Source: Candidatus Pacearchaeota archaeon (GTDB lineage Archaea; Nanobdellota; Nanobdellia; Pacearchaeales; GW2011-AR1). Taken from it: a stretch of DNA of 5,356 nt. The position numbers and the translations under genes were made by a program. The notes beneath the pieces were generated by a model, which worked only from the letters and a program-made list of their open reading frames with translations, was not told where the DNA came from and made no database searches. Below, piece by piece: positions 1 to 4,939 of this stretch. How positions within the stretch are numbered: position 1 is the first letter of the stretch; the number at the start of each line of letters is the position of its first letter. The stretch is from assembly GCA_017609695.1 (NCBI GenBank), contig JAFCDM010000051.1, forward strand, positions 1-5,356, in the 5' to 3' direction.

Positions 1-1
1 A

Positions 2-184
2 AAACAAGAAATTGAAGAACCAAAAAAATCTGAAGATAAGATTACAGAAAGATTAAAAGATTATAAAGAGATAATTGCCATAGCAATAATCTTAATAATT
101 CTTCTATTTTTAATAATCAAAAAAACTAAAAAGCATAAAAAGAAACACAAAAAAAACAAGAAAAAAACTAAAAAGAAAAAATAA
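2..184 (+). CDS. C-terminal end of a membrane-anchored protein with a lysine-rich tail (partial)
   Basis: This is an open frame entering from the left edge and ending at TAA (182-184); 60 residues are visible. Residues 1-23 are charged and hydrophilic. Residues 24-39 form one strongly hydrophobic helix (Ile/Leu/Ala/Phe). Residues 40-60 are a tail with 16 lysines and 2 histidines out of 21. By the positive-inside rule the helix would be a C-terminal anchor with the tail in the cytoplasm and the missing N-terminal part outside; this is inference. The family cannot be named because the main domain is outside the window. Many archaeal surface proteins end in a similar way. It is the only + strand gene and converges on the NifU-like gene. 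The poly-lysine tail is partly a consequence of A-rich composition, but the uninterrupted frame and the anchor make a real gene likely. Confidence 0.7.
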   Translation, partial: KQEIEEPKKSEDKITERLKDYKEIIAIAIILIILLFLIIKKTKKHKKKHKKNKKKTKKKK

Positions 185-205
185 ATCTTAAAACCCTAAA
201 ATTCC

Positions 206-227
206 TAAAACAATAAAAATAAAATTT
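206..227 (-). terminator. T-rich stretch after the NifU-like gene
   Basis: On the minus strand, about 50 nt past the NifU-like stop codon, the sequence becomes T-rich with runs of four and five T and no strong hairpin. Archaeal RNA polymerase commonly terminates on such U-tracts, so this is a plausible 3' end for the methyltransferase-nifU transcript. The 93-nt gap between the two convergent genes (185-277) holds nothing else I can recognise. Confidence 0.35.
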
Positions 228-277
228 CTTAATATCTTATCAAATTTTAAAGTTATGCCCTACTCGCTCTCTATATT

Positions 278-595
278 TTATGTTATTAGTTTTAGTTTAA
301 TGTTATTTTTTATTATCATTTCCCTATCTATTTTTTTAGCCTCATCTAATGTTTTTCCTTTAGCTAATTCACATAAAACATCTGAAGAAGCAATTGCAGC
401 AGCACACCCCATTGTTTGGAATTTTATATCTTTTATCTTATTATCCTTAATCTTCAAAGAGATTTCCATAACATCTCCACACATATCATTATTTATTCTT
501 CCAACTACATCTGGATTTTCTATTCTTCCAGAATTCTTAGGTTTAAGAAAATGTTCCATAACTTCTTTATTATATTCTTGAAATTTGTTTTTCAT
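278..595 (-). CDS. NifU/IscU-like Fe-S scaffold protein, short, third cysteine absent
   Basis: This 105-residue protein matches the IscU / NifU N-terminal scaffold family, which holds a nascent Fe-S cluster built with sulfur from a cysteine desulfurase. Visible family features are the N-terminal EVMEHFLKPKNSG segment (11-23), the first ligand region NDMCGD (Cys39, Asp41), and the second, MGCAAAIASSD (Cys64). Usual members are about 120-130 residues and carry a third ligand in a motif like LPPxKxHCS near residue 100. Here the frame ends after IKLKLIT with no such motif, so the third cysteine and the last helix are missing. An extra Cys75 lies in the helix after the second ligand. The start is well supported: ATGA overlap with the methyltransferase stop (592-595) and GGAG (601-604) five bases upstream. 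It may be a degenerate scaffold, a frameshifted gene, or a variant sulfur/metal carrier. The nifS gene is about 1.2 kb upstream on the same strand. Confidence 0.85.
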   Translation of the reverse strand: MKNKFQEYNKEVMEHFLKPKNSGRIENPDVVGRINNDMCGDVMEISLKIKDNKIKDIKFQTMGCAAAIASSDVLCELAKGKTLDEAKKIDREMIIKNNIKLKLIT

Positions 596-1248
596 TTTTT
601 CTCCATAAAAAGATAGTTCAACGTGCTCATCTTTCCACCACCCATTTTTTCAAATACTTTGCTTTCAATTATTTTAAAATCAGATTCAAATAATTCTCTT
701 ATTTCATCTAATGAAGAAAAATACATCTCTTCCCCCATAAGTGCTCTTGCATTTTCTGGGATTATTCTCGTCCTTTCTCCTATTTTCCCAAATTTAGCAT
801 CTTGAACATTAAAACAAATTGATAAATATTTTGCTCCTTTATTTAATAAATTACTTACATTTTCTACATAATTTTTTCTTTTTTCAAATGGTACACAATG
901 AAGAATCGCCCATTCTAACACAAAGTCAAATTTTTCTTTTAATTTTGATAAATCATTTAAATCCATCGCTATAAATTTAATATCAAAACCCGCCTTTCTA
1001 GCATTTTCTTTTGCATAATTTATTGCTTTTTCTGATATATCTATTCCAGTCACATCAAATCCTTTTGAAGCTAGGTATATTGAATAAAATCCCTCACCAC
1101 ACCCCACATCAATAACTTTACAAGGTTTTATTTTTCCACTTTCAACTAAATCGATTAATTCTTTTGGAGATTCTTTATTTGTCCAAATTGCTCCTGGTTT
1201 TTCATATACTTTTTCAAAAATTTCTTGATTGTTCATTTTATCTTTCAT
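592..1248 (-). CDS. Class I SAM-dependent methyltransferase (TehB/thiopurine-methyltransferase-like)
   Basis: This 218-residue cytoplasmic protein has a Rossmann-type methyltransferase fold. Motif I is VIDVGCGEG (45-53), the glycine-rich SAM loop. GIDIS (68-72) supplies the acidic residue (Asp70) that binds the ribose of SAM. MDL (95-97) fits the adenine-contacting strand. WAILHCVPFEKR (113-124) resembles the post-motif region of TehB and thiopurine methyltransferase-type enzymes, whose known substrates include thiols and chalcogen oxyanions. The real substrate cannot be read from sequence. A second possible start (Met5) lies 12 nt inside; neither start has a Shine-Dalgarno sequence, which fits leaderless or weakly led translation. 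The stop overlaps the NifU-like start by ATGA, so the two proteins are made together. A link to sulfur metabolism comes from this context only. Confidence 0.88.
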   Translation of the reverse strand: MKDKMNNQEIFEKVYEKPGAIWTNKESPKELIDLVESGKIKPCKVIDVGCGEGFYSIYLASKGFDVTGIDISEKAINYAKENARKAGFDIKFIAMDLNDLSKLKEKFDFVLEWAILHCVPFEKRKNYVENVSNLLNKGAKYLSICFNVQDAKFGKIGERTRIIPENARALMGEEMYFSSLDEIRELFESDFKIIESKVFEKMGGGKMSTLNYLFMEKK

Positions 1249-1272
1249 AATATTTATTTATAATCTCATAAA

Positions 1273-1280
1273 TCTTAAAG
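1273..1280 (-). promoter_or_regulatory. Candidate TATA element for leaderless methyltransferase mRNA
   Basis: On the minus strand this reads CTTTAAGA, centred about 28 nt upstream of the methyltransferase ATG at 1248. In archaea a TATA box at this distance puts the transcription start at or next to the start codon, which would explain the lack of a Shine-Dalgarno sequence. AT-rich background makes chance matches common, and a second candidate lies at 1321-1329. Confidence 0.3.
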
Positions 1281-1320
1281 ATAAGTTGTTTAGCTTAATC
1301 CTCCTTCTATCGCCTTTCTA

Positions 1321-1352
1321 TTTTATAAGATACTAATATCAAAGTTAATATC
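1321..1352 (-). promoter_or_regulatory. Candidate TATA box with tandem GATATTA repeats upstream
   Basis: On the minus strand, two GATATTA copies (1346-1352 and 1334-1340) with a 12-bp period stand directly before a CTTATAAAA TATA-like element (1321-1329). The predicted start would be near 1300, giving an approximately 50-nt leader for the methyltransferase gene. Tandem repeats just upstream of a TATA box are a usual place for an archaeal activator. The distal repeat overlaps the DUF1858 stop codon (1351-1353). Composition makes this suggestive only. Confidence 0.3.
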
Positions 1353-1560
1353 ATTTCCCCCCATCCAACTTCTCATTTAATTCTTTAACAAGTTTATCTG
1401 GATTTATTCCATGAGCATTTGCACCATCTTCTAAAGATTCCATCTGAGCCATAGGACAACCTATACAATGCATCCCCTTCCCAACTAAGATTTTTACAGA
1501 TTCAGGATGTTTTTCTATTATCTCTGTGAAACTCATATCTTTTGTTATCTCTTTCGTCAT
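1351..1560 (-). CDS. DUF1858 domain protein (redox disulfide CxxC)
   Basis: This 69-residue protein is essentially one DUF1858 domain, also known as the hybrid-cluster-protein-associated redox disulfide domain. Family marks are the N-terminal helix ending in HPESVKILVGKGMHCIGC (residues 18-35), the CxxC pair Cys32/Cys35 followed by PMA, and the conserved C-terminal helical part with NAHGINPDKLVKELN. The two cysteines are thought to form a redox-active or metal/sulfur-handling pair; no biochemical role is firmly established to my knowledge. It lies 15 nt downstream of the small acidic ORF and on the same strand as nifS, so co-transcription is likely. A persulfide-accepting role next to a cysteine desulfurase is inference. 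No clear Shine-Dalgarno is seen. Confidence 0.9.
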   Translation of the reverse strand: MTKEITKDMSFTEIIEKHPESVKILVGKGMHCIGCPMAQMESLEDGANAHGINPDKLVKELNEKLDGGK

Positions 1561-1575
1561 TTTATATTCTTGAAT

Positions 1576-1701
1576 TTAATCCTTGTCATCAAAATGCTCT
1601 CTTTCCAATTCTTCCATGTCTAAACCTTCTTCTTCAAGCTCTTCTTCGCATTCTGATTCATTCTTAAATAAACAAGCATGTTCATTAAATTTATCTTTCA
1701 T
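1576..1701 (-). CDS. Small acidic protein with two cysteines, unknown function
   Basis: This 41-codon frame runs from ATG (1699-1701) to TAA (1576-1578). I do not recognise a family. The peptide begins MKDKFNEHACLFKNESEC, with Cys10 and Cys18 seven residues apart and His8 nearby, followed by a glutamate-rich stretch (residues 19-35) likely to be helical, and ends in FDDKD. It has many more acidic than basic residues. Support for a real gene comes from its place in an otherwise open gap between nifS and the DUF1858 gene, the same strand, a 15-nt gap to the next start, and codon use and protein character unlike random AT-rich translation. There is no clear Shine-Dalgarno sequence. It could be a small metal- or sulfur-handling partner of the NifS/DUF1858 pair, or a spurious frame. 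Confidence 0.55.
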   Translation of the reverse strand: MKDKFNEHACLFKNESECEEELEEEGLDMEELEREHFDDKD

Positions 1702-1714
1702 CTTGATTTTGATT

Positions 1715-1735
1715 TAACTTTTCTCGGAAAAGTTA
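1715..1735. repeat. Perfect 9-bp hairpin in the nifS-small ORF gap
   Basis: The arms 1715-1723 and 1727-1735 are perfectly complementary (TAACTTTTC type) around a 3-nt loop. On the plus strand it is followed by six T; on the minus strand, the transcribed one here, it is not followed by a T tract, so it is not a standard intrinsic terminator for nifS. In the mRNA it would sit 14-34 nt upstream of the small acidic ORF start and could affect its translation or mark an RNA-processing site. Confidence 0.55.
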
Positions 1736-1744
1736 TTTTTTGTT

Positions 1745-1770
1745 CAAACTTGTTTTTCTAAAAAAGTTTG
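1745..1770 (-). terminator. Second hairpin with T6 run after nifS, possible terminator
   Basis: The arms 1745-1751 and 1764-1770 (CAAACTT/AAGTTTG) continue, after a single bulged G, into four T-A pairs around a 3-nt loop, making an 11-bp imperfect stem about 18 nt beyond the nifS stop. The minus strand carries six consecutive T (1760-1765) in the stem, which could act as an archaeal U-tract terminator or partial attenuator. A 10-codon ATG frame (1744-1776) exactly spans the stem. Confidence 0.4.
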
Positions 1771-1787
1771 TTTCATTTTGAATCTTT

Positions 1788-2933
1788 TTATTTTATTGGT
1801 GAAATCCTCCTTAATTTTTCAACAATTTTATTTAAAATTTTTAAAACATAATCTATTTCTTCCTCAGTATTAAACTTACTTAAACTTAATCGTATTGAAG
1901 TATTTATTTGTAAATCTGTTTTTCCAATTGCCTTAAGCACATGACTTGACTCCAAACTATTTGATGAACAAGCACTTCCTGTTGAACTGCAAATCCCGTA
2001 AGCATCTAAATATCCCCCAATTGCCTCTCCTTCAATATTATTAAAACAAACATTAATATTATTACATAATCTTTTTTCTTTTAAACCATTAAGATTTGTA
2101 TTAGGTATTTCTAATATTCCTTGAATAAATTTATCCCTTAAATTAATTACATAATTTATATCCCTTTCTTTAGCTAATTTAACAGCTTTTGCAAAACCAA
2201 CAATTGCAGGAATATTTTCTGTTCCACTTCTTAAATTTTTTTCATGCCCCCCTCCATGAAATAATGGGATTATTTTAATGTCTTTTCTAATAAACAAAGC
2301 CCCAATTCCTTTAGGCCCATGGATTTTATGAGCATTTAAAGTAACTAAATCTAAATTTTGCTTATTCACATGTATTTTTGTTTTAGTATAGCTTTGACAA
2401 GCATCTATATGAAATAAAACTCCTTTCTCTTTACATATCCTACCAATAGCTTCAATATCTTGTATTGTTCCTATTTCATTATTTCCATGTATAATTGAAA
2501 CAAGAAAAGTTTCAGGAGTTATTGTATTTTCAACATCTGTAGGATTAACAAAACCTTTTTCATCAACATCTAAATAAGAAACCTTAGCTCCTTGGCTTTC
2601 TAACCATTTACAAGAATTTAAAACACAATCATGTTCAATTTTAGTCGTTATGATATGATTTTTCCCATTATCTTTATTAGCAAAAAATAATCCCTTTAAA
2701 GCAAAGTTATTAGATTCTGTTCCACTTGAAGTAAATATAATTTCATCATCTTTAGCAGAAATTGAACGAGCAATAATGCTTCTACTTTCCTCAAGAACTC
2801 TTTTAGCTTCTTGCCCCTTTAAATGATGAGAACTTGCATTCCCATATTTCTCTGAGAAATAAGGAAGCATTGCTTCTACAACTTTTTTATCAACCTGTGT
2901 TGTTGCAGCATTGTCAAGATAAATAGATTTCAT
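1788..2933 (-). CDS. Cysteine desulfurase (NifS/IscS family)
   Basis: This 381-residue class V aminotransferase-fold, PLP-dependent enzyme takes sulfur from L-cysteine as an enzyme persulfide, giving alanine. All hallmark elements are present: LDNAATT near the N-terminus (6-12); SSGTESNN (69-76), which binds the PLP phosphate; KIEHDC with His101 stacking on the cofactor; HIDACQ with Asp177; AHKIHGPKG with the Schiff-base Lys203; RSGTEN (235-240); and the mobile loop SSTGSACSS with the sulfur-accepting Cys322. Length is normal, slightly shorter than long IscS forms, and it appears intact. The start overlaps the hydrolase stop by ATGA and has AAGGTGA (2941-2947) seven bases upstream, so it is the last gene of the arsR operon. 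Its partner is probably the NifU-like protein at 278-595, now separated from it by three genes. NifS versus IscS subgroup is not decided. Confidence 0.97.
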   Translation of the reverse strand: MKSIYLDNAATTQVDKKVVEAMLPYFSEKYGNASSHHLKGQEAKRVLEESRSIIARSISAKDDEIIFTSSGTESNNFALKGLFFANKDNGKNHIITTKIEHDCVLNSCKWLESQGAKVSYLDVDEKGFVNPTDVENTITPETFLVSIIHGNNEIGTIQDIEAIGRICKEKGVLFHIDACQSYTKTKIHVNKQNLDLVTLNAHKIHGPKGIGALFIRKDIKIIPLFHGGGHEKNLRSGTENIPAIVGFAKAVKLAKERDINYVINLRDKFIQGILEIPNTNLNGLKEKRLCNNINVCFNNIEGEAIGGYLDAYGICSSTGSACSSNSLESSHVLKAIGKTDLQINTSIRLSLSKFNTEEEIDYVLKILNKIVEKLRRISPIK

Positions 2934-3676
2934 TTTAAATTCACCTTAAACCAATTAACAGCTAATTCAATTACTTCATCAACCTTATTGCTTAATGAGT
3001 GACTCCCGCCCTTAATCACTTCTAATCTTGATCCTTTAGGCAAAAAAGCTATAGCTTCTTTTGAATCTTCAATCAAAACACAATCATCCTCATTGCTATG
3101 TAAAATTAAAACAGGACATTTAATTCTGGATAACATTTTTTTTTGATTAACCTTTAGTCTTTCTTCAAAATAGGCCCTTGGAATCTTAAATTCTTTATTA
3201 TCTTTTAATTTAACAATATAGCCTTTTTCTTCCATCTCTTTCTTGCTTAATTTTTCTTGCTCAAAAATTTCTTTTAATTTAGTCATACTTTTTGTAATTG
3301 GGGCTAATAAAACCATTGTTTTGATTTCAAAATTATAAACAAGAATTGAAACTAAACCTCCTAAACTCTCCCCTTGTATTCCTATATCTTTATATCCTTG
3401 ACTCTTAACGAATTCGATTGCCGATTTTAAATCATCAATCTGATTTTCAACCATAATTTCAGTTTCATAACTTTCTCCAGAACCTCCAAAATCAAATCTC
3501 AAACAAGCAATATTTTCTTTATTATATGCTTTAGATATTTTCAAGAATCTTTCTCTATCTTTATTAGCACAAAAACCATGAGCAATAATCACTATAGAAT
3601 CAGTTTGTTTTTCAGGAAGATGTAATACTCCTGCGATTTTCTGTTCTTTCGAATTATTAAAATAAACCTTTTTCAT
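2930..3676 (-). CDS. Alpha/beta hydrolase (serine esterase/peptidase-like)
   Basis: This 248-residue cytoplasmic protein has the alpha/beta-hydrolase fold. The oxyanion-hole motif is AHGFCANKD (32-40). RFDFGGSGES (60-69) is the typical strand-4 loop of this group. The nucleophile elbow is GESLGG with Ser104, the acid is Asp197 in HSNEDDCV, and the base is His226 in GGSHSL. The region between about 130 and 180 is a small lid-like insertion rich in lysine and glutamate. It belongs with the broad cinnamoyl-esterase/Hydrolase_4-like group; the substrate is unknown. It overlaps both neighbours by ATGA, after hydrolase 1 and before nifS, so its product is made in step with the desulfurase. The Shine-Dalgarno signal is weak, consistent with coupled translation. 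Both hydrolases begin MKKVY, but their folds' core sequences differ enough that they are not recent duplicates. Confidence 0.92.
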   Translation of the reverse strand: MKKVYFNNSKEQKIAGVLHLPEKQTDSIVIIAHGFCANKDRERFLKISKAYNKENIACLRFDFGGSGESYETEIMVENQIDDLKSAIEFVKSQGYKDIGIQGESLGGLVSILVYNFEIKTMVLLAPITKSMTKLKEIFEQEKLSKKEMEEKGYIVKLKDNKEFKIPRAYFEERLKVNQKKMLSRIKCPVLILHSNEDDCVLIEDSKEAIAFLPKGSRLEVIKGGSHSLSNKVDEVIELAVNWFKVNLK

Positions 3677-4248
3677 TTTTCTATAAATTCCATTATTTCT
3701 TTAATTTCTTTAGTTTCATTAAAATGTTCTTCATTATTTTTAATAATGGTTTTTGCATTTAATTTTTCTTTGAAAAATTTCTCATTAGATAATGGAACAT
3801 AAGGGTCATTATCAGATAGAATACATAAGAATTTTTGTGTATGTTTTTTTACTTTTTCAAAATCAATCGGAGTTTCCATCCAAGGTTTAGCGATTTTTTT
3901 AACTTCTTCTCCTTCTTCTTCAATTGTATTTTTATCTAATTCCATCCAAGGAGCTATAAAAATCCCTCCTAAAATTTTTATATTTTCAGGTAATTGTTCT
4001 AAATACCTCAATATTGCTTGACAACCAATACTATGCCCAATAAAATAAGTCTCTTCATTCAAATTTGTTTCTTTTATATTTTCTTTTAAAAAACCAATCC
4101 ACTCATTTATTTTAGGATAATCTGTATTCGGCATATTAAAAACAACTATTTCTATATCTCTTTTTCTTAATTCGTCTTTGAGCCATCCAAACCAGCCCTC
4201 ACTAGAATCACTTCCTCCCCAACCATGTATCAAATAAACCTTTTTCAT
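3673..4248 (-). CDS. RBBP9/YdeN-like serine hydrolase
   Basis: This 191-residue small alpha/beta hydrolase is of the Ser_hydrolase (RBBP9/YdeN) type. The N-terminal strand and loop are VYLIHGWGGS (4-13), the nucleophile elbow is GHSIGC with Ser73, the acid region is SDNDPYVP (Asp146/Asp148), and the base is His175 in EEHFN; the SDxDPxVP and HFN signatures are typical of the family. The lidless size fits. A longer frame could begin at 4272, but the start at 4248 is chosen because the conserved domain begins there, it makes an ATGA overlap with the arsR stop (4245-4248), and a GGTGG sequence lies just upstream. Family members are esterase/peptidase-like with poorly known substrates. It is second in the arsR-hydrolase-hydrolase-nifS operon, so it should be under the same repressor. 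Confidence 0.92.
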   Translation of the reverse strand: MKKVYLIHGWGGSDSSEGWFGWLKDELRKRDIEIVVFNMPNTDYPKINEWIGFLKENIKETNLNEETYFIGHSIGCQAILRYLEQLPENIKILGGIFIAPWMELDKNTIEEEGEEVKKIAKPWMETPIDFEKVKKHTQKFLCILSDNDPYVPLSNEKFFKEKLNAKTIIKNNEEHFNETKEIKEIMEFIEK

Positions 4249-4556
4249 TTTCTTCCACCACACCCCTTGCATTTACTACACCCTTTACTATGACAATCAA
4301 TTAATCTTAAAATAGGTAGAATTGTCTTACTTAAACCATAGATTCTTTGTTTGCCTTTTTGTTCAACTTTAACAATATGACACGCTCTTAATTCTCTTAA
4401 AGCATGACTTAATTTACTTTGTTCAATATTTAATTCTTCAGAAAGTTGATTTACGGATTTTGGTTTCTCTTTCAAAATAGAAATAATATTTATCCTTAAA
4501 GGATTAGAAAGTTTACTAAAAAATACATGATATGTTTTATTATTTGATTTCCTCAT
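4245..4556 (-). CDS. ArsR/SmtB-family repressor with cysteine-rich C-terminus
   Basis: This 103-residue winged-helix DNA-binding protein would act as a dimer on the operator at 4554-4575. FFSKLSNPLRINIISILKE (12-30) is the typical first helix region; SVNQLSEELNIEQSKLSHAL (34-53) is the helix-turn-helix; and VEQKGKQRIYGLS (64-76) is the beta wing. Possible sensing residues are Cys59-His60 at the end of the recognition helix, where CmtR-type sensors carry a metal-binding cysteine, and a C-terminal cluster Cys88-His89, Cys93, Cys96 and Cys99 in a C-x4-C-x2-C-x2-C pattern. The usual ArsR ELCVCDL motif is absent. It probably senses a thiophilic metal, arsenical or reactive sulfur; which one is not shown. 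It is first in a coupled operon with two hydrolases and nifS. The start is supported by the promoter geometry. Confidence 0.93.
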   Translation of the reverse strand: MRKSNNKTYHVFFSKLSNPLRINIISILKEKPKSVNQLSEELNIEQSKLSHALRELRACHIVKVEQKGKQRIYGLSKTILPILRLIDCHSKGCSKCKGCGGRK

Positions 4557-4575
4557 ATGAACAACTATTCATATG
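4554..4575. promoter_or_regulatory. ArsR/SmtB-type operator overlapping the arsR start codon
   Basis: There is a perfect inverted repeat, CATATGAA (4554-4561) and TTCATATG (4568-4575), with a 6-nt spacer. The TGAA-N6-TTCA core matches the known operator style of SmtB/ZiaR-type regulators. It includes the arsR ATG (4554-4556) and lies immediately downstream of the TATA box, so bound repressor would block transcription initiation and give negative autoregulation. That reading is inference from position; the repeat itself is plain in the sequence. Confidence 0.75.
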
Positions 4576-4576
4576 T

Positions 4577-4586
4577 CTTTATAAAG
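4577..4586 (-). promoter_or_regulatory. TATA box of the arsR operon
   Basis: CTTTATAAAG, a self-complementary TATA element, is centred about 26 nt upstream of the arsR ATG. In archaea this places transcription start at the first base of the start codon, giving a leaderless mRNA; no Shine-Dalgarno sequence precedes arsR. The operator fills the space between this box and the ATG. Confidence 0.65.
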
Positions 4587-4725
4587 CTTATGTATTTGAC
4601 ATCTCCCACCACACTAAAATCTAAATTTTTAATATCTTATTACCTCTTAAAATTATACTCCTACTTTCTAACCTCATTACATTTTAGGTTATTAAATTAG
4701 TTTAACCTTTCTTTTTTATTTAACA

Positions 4726-4896
4726 TCACTTAATTGCATCAACAGGACATATTTCCTTAGCTTCTTTTACACAAGGCTTTTTTGTATCTGCTCCTGCCTT
4801 AACAACTGCCTTACCATCTTTAATTTCAAAAACATCAGGACAAGTTGCAGAACAACTTCCACATCCAATACATTTTTCTTTATTAATACTTACCAT
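4726..4896 (-). CDS. Small single-cluster 4Fe-4S ferredoxin
   Basis: This 56-residue cytoplasmic electron carrier runs from ATG (4894-4896) to TGA (4726-4728). The motif CIGCGSCSATCPDVFE gives Cys9, Cys12, Cys15 and Cys19; a second part, CVKEAKEICPVDAI, gives Cys43 and Cys51. The layout is the same as the Pyrococcus furiosus ferredoxin: by that comparison Cys9, Cys12, Cys15 and Cys51 hold one 4Fe-4S cluster, and Cys19/Cys43 could form a disulfide. Cys12 replaces the Asp found in the Pyrococcus protein. AAAAGGAGGT (4908-4917) is a strong ribosome binding site, though its 12-nt spacing from GGAGG to the ATG is long. It has its own leader region and ends 169 nt before arsR. It may supply electrons for Fe-S work nearby, but this is inference. 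Confidence 0.93.
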   Translation of the reverse strand: MVSINKEKCIGCGSCSATCPDVFEIKDGKAVVKAGADTKKPCVKEAKEICPVDAIK

Positions 4897-4939
4897 TTTT
4901 AATATTTACCTCCTTTTATCCATTATTTTTTTTCCATAT

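Noticed and set aside
255..616. Open frames on the plus strand (255-581 and 416-616)
   Set aside because: They lie opposite the NifU-like gene, whose protein has clear family motifs; their translations are hydrophobic AT-driven strings without recognisable domains.
623..805. Plus-strand open frame of 60 residues
   Set aside because: It is antisense to the C-terminal part of the methyltransferase and has no family likeness or start signals.
4249..4272. Longer start for hydrolase 1 at 4272
   Set aside because: It adds eight residues that do not belong to the fold and lie in the arsR cysteine-rich coding region; the ATG at 4248 gives the same ATGA overlap seen at the other junctions.
4592..4680. 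Very short frames (18 codons or fewer) between ferredoxin and arsR on the minus strand
   Set aside because: No ribosome binding support combined with recognisable content; expected by chance in this composition.
4686..4720. AGGTTA/TAACCT inverted repeat followed by T-rich sequence on the plus strand
   Set aside because: The T-rich side is on the strand with no gene; on the minus strand it is followed by A-rich sequence, so it does not look like a ferredoxin terminator.
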